NCBI GenBank assembly: GCA_937888935.1 | Contig: CALARO010000194.1 | Location: forward strand, 1-7,054 | Source: an uncultured Clostridia bacterium | GTDB taxonomy: Bacteria > Bacillota > Clostridia > Christensenellales > Borkfalkiaceae | Reading direction: 5' to 3' | Length of the DNA stretch: 7,054 nt | Shown here: in pieces, positions 1-5,080 of the stretch | Numbering within the stretch: the stretch's first letter is position 1 | Layout of the letters: each line of letters starts with the position of its first letter | Position numbers and translations under genes: made by a program | The notes under the pieces: generated by a model | The model's input: the letters and a program-made list of their open reading frames with translations, nothing else | Told to the model about the DNA's origin: nothing | Databases searched by the model: none

Positions 1-110
1 GACGTGAGATCGGTGATATTGATGACGATCTGCGCGATTACGCAAATCAGTCCGCCCACCGCGAACGCCTTTAAAAACATATATAAGATTTGCAGATATT
101 CTTCGTACAT
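1..110 (-). CDS. spoVAE: Stage V sporulation protein AE (SpoVAEb type), N-terminal fragment
   Basis: Only the first 36 codons are in the window; the gene continues past the left edge. Family members are small integral membrane proteins of the spore inner membrane and part of the SpoVA channel, which takes up calcium dipicolinate during sporulation and releases it in germination. The visible protein begins MYEEYLQILYMFLKAF and has the family signature AVGGLICVIAQIVI followed by NITDLT, which opens the first membrane helix. The ATG at 110 has an AAAGGAA ribosome binding site about 9 bases upstream. An in-frame ATG at 80 would give a length closer to some homologues but has no clear binding site. 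It follows spoVAC and spoVAD in the usual order, though 158 bases separate it from spoVAD. The VGGLIC(C/V)I(G/A)Q motif also occurs in SpoVAC here, consistent with known SpoVAC/SpoVAE similarity. Gene identity is fairly sure; the sub-type is inferred from the motif and position. Confidence 0.85.
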   Translation of the reverse strand, partial: MYEEYLQILYMFLKAFAVGGLICVIAQIVINITDLT

Positions 111-194
111 GATTTTTTTGTTCCTTTTACATTGTTGCGCACGTCTTCACCGCTCCGCGGCGGCAATGCATACCAATCGTTAACCAACTGCCCC

Positions 195-245
195 TCATCA
201 CCGCCCTACGGCGGAGCTTTCCCCCCAAGGGGAAGCCCCTAAGCG
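195..245. repeat. GC-rich double-hairpin intergenic element
   Basis: Two adjacent hairpins lie between spoVAD and spoVAE. The first is CCGCC (201-205), loop CTAC, GGCGG (210-214). The second pairs GCTT and CCCC (216-224, with one bulged T) with GGGG and AAGC (229-236) around a CCAA loop. Flanking sequence such as CCCCTCATCA and TTCCCC-AAGGGGAAGC resembles palindromic intergenic elements that recur many times in Clostridia genomes; this is from memory and not searched. No protein-coding capacity is evident. It could be a dispersed REP/MITE-like repeat, or an intra-operon processing or partial termination signal. The minus-strand sequence after either hairpin has no clean uridine run, so a classic terminator is unlikely. 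A third small hairpin, CCGC-TCC-GCGG, sits at 150-160. Confidence 0.6.
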
Positions 246-268
246 GCTAAAAATTTGCACGCGCGCCG

Positions 269-1279
269 CTATACAAGCTCTATGCCGACGGCGTGACTGA
301 TACAGGGGATTGACTCCCCCTGTCCGCTCGAAACCGTGGAAAGCAACGCGCCCGTGGCGGCGAACAGTATTTTTTTAATCTCGCGCCGCCGCATTTTTTC
401 GAGCAGGTACGAATTCAGCACCACCGCGCTGCACCCCGCGCCGCTGCCGCCCTGAAACTCGTCTTCGATCACTTTATATACGATTTCGCCGCAATCCACG
501 TGCGTATCGTGCAGATCTATCCCCTTTTCCCACGTGAGATCTTTCAGAATACGACTGCCGAGCGCGCCCAGATCGCCCGTGACGATCAGATCGTAGTACG
601 AAGCTTTCCGCCCCGTATCGCGAAGGTGCGCCGCGATGGTATCGCACGCCGCAGGGGCCATTGCCGCGCCCATGTTGTTTACGTCCGTGACGCCGAAATC
701 CACCACCCTGCCGAACGTTGCCGAAGTGATCGCCACGCGGCTTTCCGAGTGCTTCGCCGAGCTTACGAGCGTTGCGCCCGCGCCCGTTACCGTCCATTGC
801 GATTGCGGCGGGCGGGTTGTGCCGAGTTCGAGCGGGTAGCGGTACTGCCGCTCGGCGGACGAAAAATGGCTGCCCGTGGCGGCGACGACGTGGTTTGCAT
901 GCCCGGCGTCGATGGCGAGCGCGGCGAGCGCGAGCGATTCCGCCATGGTGGAACACGCGCCGTACACGCCGAGAAACGGCACGGACAAATCGCGCGCGGC
1001 GAACGACGCGGAGATAATCTGATTGAGAAGATCGCCCGAAATAAACAGATCAAGATCGCTTTCGGAAATTTTTCCGTTTTCGAGCGCCTTGCTCACGGCA
1101 TAGCGAAGCATTTTACATTCCGCTTTTTCGTAGGTGCTTTCGCCGAACATATCGTCGTCCAGCGCGAGATCTACGTACTTGCCCACCACGCCCGCACATT
1201 CTTTCGGCCCTGCCACCGTGCCGCTCGCCGATATGCGCGGTAAATTCGGGAAATAGATTGTCTGAGATTTTTGTTGCAT
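269..1279 (-). CDS. spoVAD: Stage V sporulation protein AD
   Basis: SpoVAD is a thiolase-fold protein peripheral to the spore inner membrane. It binds dipicolinic acid and works with the membrane proteins SpoVAC and SpoVAE in DPA uptake into the forespore. At 336 residues it is close to the usual 335-340. Family motifs run along its length: SGTVAGPKE near residues 19-27, SGDLLNQ 81-87, YGACST 106-111 (at the thiolase nucleophile-cysteine position), SSAERQYRYP 140-149, MGAAMAPAA 203-211, TGDLGALGS 234-242, GGSGAGCSAVV 277-287 and a C-terminal ESIPCISHAVG. There is no signal peptide or membrane helix, as expected. The ATG at 1279 has a GGAG site 6-7 bases upstream and lies 23 bases after the spoVAC stop, so the two are probably co-transcribed. 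Expression is expected in the forespore under sigma G, judging from the promoter seen before spoVAC. Nothing suggests truncation or frameshift. Confidence 0.97.
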   Translation of the reverse strand: MQQKSQTIYFPNLPRISASGTVAGPKECAGVVGKYVDLALDDDMFGESTYEKAECKMLRYAVSKALENGKISESDLDLFISGDLLNQIISASFAARDLSVPFLGVYGACSTMAESLALAALAIDAGHANHVVAATGSHFSSAERQYRYPLELGTTRPPQSQWTVTGAGATLVSSAKHSESRVAITSATFGRVVDFGVTDVNNMGAAMAPAACDTIAAHLRDTGRKASYYDLIVTGDLGALGSRILKDLTWEKGIDLHDTHVDCGEIVYKVIEDEFQGGSGAGCSAVVLNSYLLEKMRRREIKKILFAATGALLSTVSSGQGESIPCISHAVGIELV

Positions 1280-1302
1280 TTTTTGTCTCCGTTTCGCCCC
1301 GA

Positions 1303-1758
1303 TTACGGCAATAATAAATAGATAAAACCGACGGCCGTGCCGGCCAGCACGCCGTAGACGATGATCGGCCCGGCTACGATAAACATTTTCGCCGCCGTGC
1401 CGTAGATCCAGCCTTCCGTTTTAAACTCGATGGCGGGCGAACATACGCTGTTCGCAAAGCCCGTGATCGGCACGATCGAGCCTGCGCCCGCGTTTCTGCC
1501 GATGCGGTCGTATACACCCAAGCCGGTGAGCAGCGTTCCTAAAAAAATCAGCAGCACGCTCACCGAGCCGGCAAGCTCGTCGCCCGATAAGTGAAACACG
1601 ATTTCAAGCATAAAGCGGAAAAACTGACCGATACAACAAATCAGTCCGCCCACGAGAAACGCGCGCAGGCAGTTTTTGAAATGATCCGTTTTCGGCGCGA
1701 ACGAATTGACGTAGGCGATATAATTTTTATTGTAGTTTTCTCTGTTTTTTCCCGTCAT
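1303..1758 (-). CDS. spoVAC: Stage V sporulation protein AC
   Basis: SpoVAC is an integral membrane protein of the spore inner membrane. Its Bacillus homologue behaves as a mechanosensitive channel and is part of the dipicolinate transport complex. The 151-residue length matches the family (about 150). A hydrophilic N-terminus ending NCLRAF leads into FLVGGLICCIGQFF (residues 34-47) in the first helix. A second helix covers about 63-82. The conserved stretch YDRIGRNAGAGS (83-94) and PITGFANS (97-104) follows, with a final helix at about 125-150. The ATG at 1758 has an AAAAGGGG ribosome binding site with 6-base spacing. It is the first recognisable spoVA gene here; no spoVAA or spoVAB precedes it, as in many Clostridia. 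Upstream is an approximately 200-base leader containing a small ORF and a sigma-G-like promoter. Confidence 0.97.
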   Translation of the reverse strand: MTGKNRENYNKNYIAYVNSFAPKTDHFKNCLRAFLVGGLICCIGQFFRFMLEIVFHLSGDELAGSVSVLLIFLGTLLTGLGVYDRIGRNAGAGSIVPITGFANSVCSPAIEFKTEGWIYGTAAKMFIVAGPIIVYGVLAGTAVGFIYLLLP

Positions 1759-1770
1759 GTTTTGCCCCTT

Positions 1771-1965
1771 TTATCTTCCTTCCGCTTCCGGGCGGACGGG
1801 AAACGCGTTTTCGCGATCGTCCGGCAGGCGCACGCCGCCGCGGGTACGGATTTTCGCTTCCGCGCCGCCGCCTGCGAAGTTGCCGCCGCAGCTTTGATAC
1901 GCACGGGCGCGCCCCTCGCACGCATAGAATACATTTAAAAAGGAATAAAAAGATAAATTTTCCAT
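1771..1965 (-). CDS. Possible 64-residue spoVA leader ORF, uncertain
   Basis: I do not recognise this protein. It begins MENLSFYSFLNVFYACEG and continues hydrophilic and Gly/Arg/Glu-rich, ending RPEAEGR, with its stop 12 bases before the spoVAC ATG. From about codon 15 on, the codons are G-rich at position one and G/C-rich at position three (GGC, GCG, GAA, CGC), like the real genes around it and better than the two competing open frames. Against it: the ATG at 1965 has no ribosome binding site and sits almost exactly at the predicted transcription start, so it would be leaderless. An alternative is a 49-codon basic frame from a GTG at 1904, with an AGGGG upstream, whose TGA overlaps the spoVAC ATG (1755-1904). 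The stretch may also be a non-coding leader. Confidence 0.3.
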   Translation of the reverse strand: MENLSFYSFLNVFYACEGRARAYQSCGGNFAGGGAEAKIRTRGGVRLPDDRENAFPVRPEAEGR

Positions 1966-1970
1966 ATCCG

Positions 1971-1999
1971 TAATTTGCGGATCTTAGGAAAAATTATGC
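1971..1999 (-). promoter_or_regulatory. Sigma-G-like promoter for the spoVA operon
   Basis: Read on the minus strand, GCATA (1999-1995) is followed by a 17-base spacer and CAAATTA (1977-1971). This fits the forespore sigma-G pattern (-35 like GHATR, -10 like CATNHTA), with one deviation in the -10. The predicted start is near 1964, giving a leader of about 205 bases before spoVAC. Bacillus spoVA is known to be a sigma-G operon, so function and position agree. The assignment is by eye; sigma F recognises a similar -35 and cannot be excluded. Confidence 0.55.
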
Positions 2000-2026
2000 A
2001 TTTTAACCTTTCGCCGCGCAAAATGC

Positions 2027-2055
2027 TTGACGGTTTTTATTGTTTCTGTTAGAAT
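2027..2055 (+). promoter_or_regulatory. Sigma-A promoter for the plus-strand membrane-protein gene
   Basis: TTGACG (2027-2032), a 17-base spacer, and TAGAAT (2050-2055): five of six consensus matches in each element with ideal spacing. The predicted start is near 2062, giving a leader of about 44 bases with a GGAAGGAG ribosome binding site at 2092-2099. The gene is probably expressed in vegetative growth and independently of spoVA. Confidence 0.85.
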
Positions 2056-2105
2056 AAAATCGTAAAGCGCGACGAAAGAATAACGCACGCGGGAAGGAGT
2101 AGATT

Positions 2106-3509
2106 ATGAGCAGAAAGTATGTGGTGGAAAACAAGATTGCGGCTACGATTTTCAATCTGATTATCGCGCTGATTTGTCTTGCTTCCATACTGGCGTATTT
2201 CGTTGCGCCGCTTTGGAAAGTAAACGTAAATTATACGCTTACCGCCGAAACCTTTAAATCAATGACGAGTACTTCCGGCGGCTCGGGTTCGGAAACGGGT
2301 TCGGAAGCAGGTTCGGGGTCGGAAGCAGGTTCGGGCGGAAGCGGCGCGAGCGAAACCGACGAGCTGATGAAAGAAATCGAGAAAGAGCTGGAAGCCAACC
2401 CCATTCAGGCGAAATTCGGCGTTGAGTTGCACACCGCAACGCTTCTTTCTTCGTTTTCCGGGAACGGCGAAAAATTGGTGGCGGATCTGATCGGTTACAA
2501 CGTGGATTCGCTTGTGGAACAGCTTTCCGGCACGGTGAAAGAAGTTTCGAAAGTGGCGGTGAAATCCGCGACGAAAGTTTCTTTGAAAGAAATGCTCAAA
2601 GACGAAGACGGCAAGGAATATCAATGGAAAAACGAAGCCGTCATGAACGAAGAGCTTGACAAGCTGACGGACGCTCTGGTGAGCGACGACGCGACGGTGA
2701 CTTCCGTTTCGGAAGCTGCGGTGAACGCAGTTGCGAACATTTATAAATCGGAAACGGACGAAGAGATTTCGGAAGAAGATAAAGCGAAAGCGCGCGAAGA
2801 AGTGGAAAAAGTATTGCGCGAAGTGGCGGACGAAAACGGCAACATCGACGCCGATAAACTGATTGCCGATTTGCTTGCGCAGGCGATGAACGGCTCGCAA
2901 GGCTCGGGCGAAAGCGGCGGCGAAAACACAGAGAAAAAGGAAGAAGCGGGCGTGAAATACGCTTTTGCCGCATTTACGGCGAACGCGGAAAGCGAAGCGG
3001 GCGGCTCGGAATCCGGCGCGGGTTCGGAAAGCGGATCGGAAAGCGGTGCGGAAACGGGTTCGGAATCGGGCGAAACGGCGGACGCGACGGAACAATTAAA
3101 AAGCGCGCTGACGACGAAGATCAACGAAAGCATCGGCGACAAGATGGACACGGTGCTTCTCGTGCTGAAAATCGCGGGCGGCGTGATTATTTTCACCCTT
3201 TTCACGTGGGCGTATATTCTTTTGAAAATCATTTGCAAATCGGCGAGCCGAAACCCCGTGGTGAAGCTGAAACTTCCGATCTGGCTCGGCTGGCTGCCCT
3301 TCCTGGTGCTGTATGCGCTGCCCACCGTTGCGATGCGATTCGCTACGAACGCGGCGGGCGCGGCGGCCGGCGCGGCGGGCGCGGAAGCAAGCGCGGCGAT
3401 GAGCGGACTGAGCGTTTCGTTTGCGACTTGCGGCATCGTTTCGGCGATTGCTGCTTTTGCATTGCTTATAATCTGGATTCCCTATCACCATTTAAAAAGC
3501 AGAGCGTGA
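2106..3509 (+). CDS. Membrane protein with Gly-Ser-Glu repeat linkers, unknown function
   Basis: I do not recognise a named family. The 467 residues divide into a short basic N-terminus and helix 1 (about 13-34), a GS/GSE low-complexity linker (57-82), and an acidic, helix-rich domain (about 84-260). A GSGESGG linker (265-272) and a second GSE-rich linker (297-323) follow. Then come helix 2 (about 349-376), a basic loop with KSASRNPVVKLK, helix 3 (391-411), an Ala/Gly-rich stretch (413-432), helix 4 (434-458) and a basic tail. By the positive-inside rule the N-terminus, basic loop and tail are cytoplasmic, so the acidic domain and linkers face outward. There is no cleavable signal or lipobox. 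The ATG has an AGGAG site 6 bases upstream. It is a single-gene unit with its own promoter and terminator. A structural or sensory role at the cell surface is possible but unsupported. Confidence 0.9.
   Translation: MSRKYVVENKIAATIFNLIIALICLASILAYFVAPLWKVNVNYTLTAETFKSMTSTSGGSGSETGSEAGSGSEAGSGGSGASETDELMKEIEKELEANPIQAKFGVELHTATLLSSFSGNGEKLVADLIGYNVDSLVEQLSGTVKEVSKVAVKSATKVSLKEMLKDEDGKEYQWKNEAVMNEELDKLTDALVSDDATVTSVSEAAVNAVANIYKSETDEEISEEDKAKAREEVEKVLREVADENGNIDADKLIADLLAQAMNGSQGSGESGGENTEKKEEAGVKYAFAAFTANAESEAGGSESGAGSESGSESGAETGSESGETADATEQLKSALTTKINESIGDKMDTVLLVLKIAGGVIIFTLFTWAYILLKIICKSASRNPVVKLKLPIWLGWLPFLVLYALPTVAMRFATNAAGAAAGAAGAEASAAMSGLSVSFATCGIVSAIAAFALLIIWIPYHHLKSRA
2274..2351 (+). 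repeat. First Gly-Ser-Glu coding repeat tract
   Basis: Residues 57-82 of the membrane protein consist almost only of Gly, Ser, Glu, Thr and Ala, built on a 12-base unit close to GGTTCGGAAGCA that recurs with changes. Such tracts can vary in length between strains by slippage. The predicted role is a flexible linker between helix 1 and the external domain. Confidence 0.8.
2994..3074 (+). repeat. Second Gly-Ser-Glu coding repeat tract
   Basis: Residues 297-323 repeat the same GSEx pattern (units like GGTTCGGAAAGC and GGATCGGAAAGC). This tract joins the external domain to helix 2. The DNA units resemble the first tract about 720 bases upstream, so slippage or recombination between the tracts could delete the whole external domain in frame. 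Confidence 0.8.
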
Positions 3510-3531
3510 AATTCAAAAAAAACGGTAAACG

Positions 3532-3570
3532 AATACCCCCGACGAAACCATCGGGGGTATTATTTTTATT
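3532..3570 (+). terminator. Rho-independent terminator
   Basis: An 11-bp perfect stem (AATACCCCCGA at 3532-3542 with its complement at 3551-3561) closes an 8-base loop and is followed by ATTTTTATT. It starts 22 bases after the membrane-protein stop. On the minus strand the U-rich run comes about 10 bases after the stem, so it may also weakly stop the convergent lipoprotein transcript. Confidence 0.93.
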
Positions 3571-3594
3571 CGATGAAGTTTTTAAAATGCGGTA

Positions 3595-4686
3595 TCAATA
3601 ATACCCCGTCCATTCGTCTTCTTCGGATTTTACCCATTGCGCCACAAGCGTGACGTCTTTCAGATCGGTATATCTCTGTCCGTTGCGGAAGAAAACGTTG
3701 CCGTCTTTAATTTTCCAACCGTCGAACAACCAATTGCCTTTTTTATCCGTTGCTTTGCAGACGGTAACAAACTCGCCGTATTTCACGCTCTGGGTATACA
3801 CCGTGATTTCTTTGCCGTCTTTATCGCAAAGTTTTGCGCCATCAACATTGCCGAGTTCGTAAGTGATCGTAAACGTTTTGGGATTCGGCGTTTTCAGATT
3901 GATTTCGATCTTCCGGGTGATTTCTATATTCGCATAGTCGAAATTCCACTCGCCCGGCTCGTATCCTTCGGGCATAACCGGCACAATCGTTTCCCATTGC
4001 TCTTTCGTGATTTTCTTGTTTTGCACGATTTCAAGCTCTTGCACGCGCTGCCCCGTCTGCACGAACGTTACGGGAATTTTTTCACTCGGCAAATCTTTAT
4101 AAACCGCTTTAAGATTGATCGTTTTATCCGCGTTTGCGCCCACAACCGACCATTTGCCCGTAAGCGCGACGTTCGCTTTATAATCGTCGCTTTCGTCGCT
4201 GTTTTTCAGGCACGGATCGTCGGCGTTCTGCCAGACGTAGAAATATTTCCCCGCCGGGGCGGTCGGTTCGGCAAGCACGTAGTTATCTTTATCGTAAGTC
4301 ACTTTATAATCATTGATCGTACCCACGCCGCCGTTTACATCGTATTTTATGGTGTACTCGATTGCCTTTTTGCCCGTATAGTCGATTTCCACCGTGATAT
4401 CCGCGGTGATATTATCGAACGATTTTCTGTTCCACACCAACCCTTCGTAGCCTTCGTAACCGGTGTAGTCGATTGCGGGAATATCTTCGGAATTCAGAAT
4501 ATATTTCCCTTTATCGTTTTTCTTTGCCTTTACTTTTATCTCGGTTTTATCCGGTTGCACGAACGTAACCGTATAGGCGGTATCTTCGTAGTTTGGCGTT
4601 TCGTCGTCGTTCTTCGCGGCGCAGCCCGCGGCGATTGCGCCGAGCGCAAATACCGTAAGCGCGATGATTGCAATGCGTTTTTTCAT
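3595..4686 (-). CDS. Lipoprotein with InlB/Listeria-Bacteroides-type beta repeats
   Basis: A 363-residue exported protein. The N-terminus MKKRIAIIALTVFALGAIAA with Cys22 forms a type II (lipoprotein) signal, so the mature protein should be anchored to the outer face of the membrane by Cys22. The rest is four beta-rich modules in two alternating kinds. Type A covers about 38-106 and 204-265 (each starts VTFVQ and has EGYE, a W and NI...I.I). Type B covers about 110-197 and 271-352 (YTIKYDVNGG or FTITYELGN at the start, ending LKAVY or LVAQW). The last module, with FDGWKIKDG and LVAQW, fits the InlB B-repeat/Flg_new family found in surface proteins. There is no catalytic motif. The ATG has a GGGAG site with 6-base spacing. 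It has its own promoter at 4778-4806 and a structured leader. Adhesion or surface-binding roles are known for some relatives; the ligand here is unknown. Confidence 0.92.
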   Translation of the reverse strand: MKKRIAIIALTVFALGAIAAGCAAKNDDETPNYEDTAYTVTFVQPDKTEIKVKAKKNDKGKYILNSEDIPAIDYTGYEGYEGLVWNRKSFDNITADITVEIDYTGKKAIEYTIKYDVNGGVGTINDYKVTYDKDNYVLAEPTAPAGKYFYVWQNADDPCLKNSDESDDYKANVALTGKWSVVGANADKTINLKAVYKDLPSEKIPVTFVQTGQRVQELEIVQNKKITKEQWETIVPVMPEGYEPGEWNFDYANIEITRKIEINLKTPNPKTFTITYELGNVDGAKLCDKDGKEITVYTQSVKYGEFVTVCKATDKKGNWLFDGWKIKDGNVFFRNGQRYTDLKDVTLVAQWVKSEEDEWTGYY

Positions 4687-4707
4687 CTTTTTCTCCCGAA
4701 ATTTTAA

Positions 4708-4725
4708 CGGACGGCTCGCCGTCCG
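4708..4725. promoter_or_regulatory. Perfect palindromic hairpin in the lipoprotein leader
   Basis: CGGACGGC-TC-GCCGTCCG is a perfect 8-bp inverted repeat ending 21 bases before the lipoprotein start codon. On the minus strand it sits just ahead of the GGGAG ribosome binding site. On the plus strand it is followed by a T-rich stretch (to 4740) and would look like a terminator, but no plus-strand gene reads into it. Its 3' arm plus the following bases are shared with the leader of the next gene upstream (5013-5040). Confidence 0.6.
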
Positions 4726-4737
4726 GCTTCTTATTTT

Positions 4738-4774
4738 TTTAGCCGAATGTATCCCCTGAGATCATTCGGCTAAA
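4738..4774. promoter_or_regulatory. Stem-loop at the predicted 5' end of the lipoprotein mRNA
   Basis: A 12-bp perfect inverted repeat (4738-4749 with 4763-4774; core AGCCGAATG/CATTCGGCT) has a 13-base loop that can add three inner pairs (ATC/GAT). The predicted transcription start from the adjacent promoter is about 4771, so the transcript would open directly with the stem. Seven A residues follow it on the minus strand. Likely roles are mRNA stabilisation or leader regulation. It lacks a U tail on the minus strand, so it is not a terminator for that strand. Confidence 0.6.
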
Positions 4775-4777
4775 TTG

Positions 4778-4806
4778 ATTATATCACACCTTGCCGCCTT
4801 TGGCAA
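4778..4806 (-). promoter_or_regulatory. Extended -10 sigma-A promoter for the lipoprotein gene
   Basis: On the minus strand, TTGCCA (4806-4801), a 17-base spacer, and TATAAT (4783-4778) preceded by TGA, which supplies the extended -10 TGn. The -10 is a perfect match with ideal spacing. A 7-bp inverted repeat, CCTTGCC/GGCAAGG (4789-4795 and 4802-4808), overlaps the -35 and could be an operator. Confidence 0.85.
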
Positions 4807-4822
4807 GGATTTTTCGCAAGTT

Positions 4823-5011
4823 TCACTTATTTTTCTCGTTTTTCTTTTTCTTTGCCGATTTTTGCGGCGTTTTTTGCTTCGGTTCGTCCGCGTTTTTAGG
4901 CGTTTCGCTTTCTTTCAGCGCGCCCGCCATTGCCAGAATATGCTCTTCCGAAAACTCGCTTTGCAAACTTTCGAGCTTTCCGTACAATAATTTATCATGG
5001 TGAATCGTCAT
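4823..5011 (-). CDS. Small lysine-tailed protein, unknown function
   Basis: 62 residues, not assigned to a named family. The N-terminal half (MTIHHDKLLYGKLESL, then SEFSEEHILAMAGAL) looks like a compact amphipathic helical unit. From residue 37 the protein becomes a Lys/Pro/Gln-rich disordered tail (PKQKTPQKSAKKKK...), net basic. There is no signal or membrane helix, so it is probably cytoplasmic; the tail could bind nucleic acid or an acidic partner, but this is only composition. A CGGAG site with a 7-base gap precedes the ATG, and the frame has the codon bias of its neighbours, so I take it as real. No promoter fits between it and the HdeD-type gene, so transcription must come by read-through past the hairpin at 5031-5064. 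The stop is 17 bases from the -35 of the lipoprotein promoter. Confidence 0.75.
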   Translation of the reverse strand: MTIHHDKLLYGKLESLQSEFSEEHILAMAGALKESETPKNADEPKQKTPQKSAKKKKNEKNK

Positions 5012-5023
5012 ACTTTTTCTCCG

Positions 5024-5063
5024 AAAAAACGACGGACGGCGAAAAATGCTTTCCGCTGTCCGT
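5024..5063 (-). terminator. Probable terminator/attenuator after the HdeD-type gene
   Basis: On the minus strand ACGGACAGC (5063-5055) pairs with GCCGTCCGT (5040-5032) apart from one A/C mismatch. Inner GAAA/TTTC pairing shortens the loop. A CG and six T residues (5029-5024) follow. It begins 17 bases after the stop of the HdeD-type gene. The T run abuts the ribosome binding site of the 62-residue gene, so partial termination here would set that gene's expression. Confidence 0.6.
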
Positions 5064-5080
5064 TGCCGCTTTTTTATATT

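Larger units (their letters stand above)
1759..2105. other. Divergent intergenic region between spoVAC and the plus-strand membrane-protein gene
   Basis: This 347-base gap has two parts. The spoVAC-proximal part (1771-1921) is GC-rich and looks codon-biased; it may encode a small protein. The remaining part is AT-rich and holds back-to-back promoters: a sigma-G-like one facing left (1971-1999) and a sigma-A one facing right (2027-2055). I see no RNA gene or riboswitch. A weak 5-bp inverted repeat, ATCCG/CGGAT (1966-1970 and 1978-1982), brackets the sigma-G -10 element. Confidence 0.7.

Noticed and set aside
500..1243. Plus-strand open frame of 247 codons opposite spoVAD
   Set aside because: Arg-rich shadow caused by the GC-rich codon pattern of spoVAD; no family motif and no ribosome binding site noticed.
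2889..3074. Possible CRISPR-like or tandem DNA repeat array
   Set aside because: The repeats are short, in frame, imperfect and without unique spacers; they encode Gly-Ser-Glu linkers.
2259..3095. Minus-strand open frame of 278 codons opposite the membrane-protein gene
   Set aside because: Composed mainly of Arg, Phe and His; an antisense image of GAA- and GCG-rich codons.
3637..4707. Long plus-strand open frame of 356 codons opposite the lipoprotein gene
   Set aside because: It is the antisense frame of a gene with a clear lipoprotein signal, repeats, promoter and ribosome binding site. Its product is rich in Phe, Arg, Val and His without recognisable domains.
4708..4740. Plus-strand terminator (hairpin followed by T-rich tail)
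   Set aside because: No plus-strand gene reads into it. Its position in the minus-strand leader makes a leader hairpin the better reading, though an antisense transcript end cannot be excluded.
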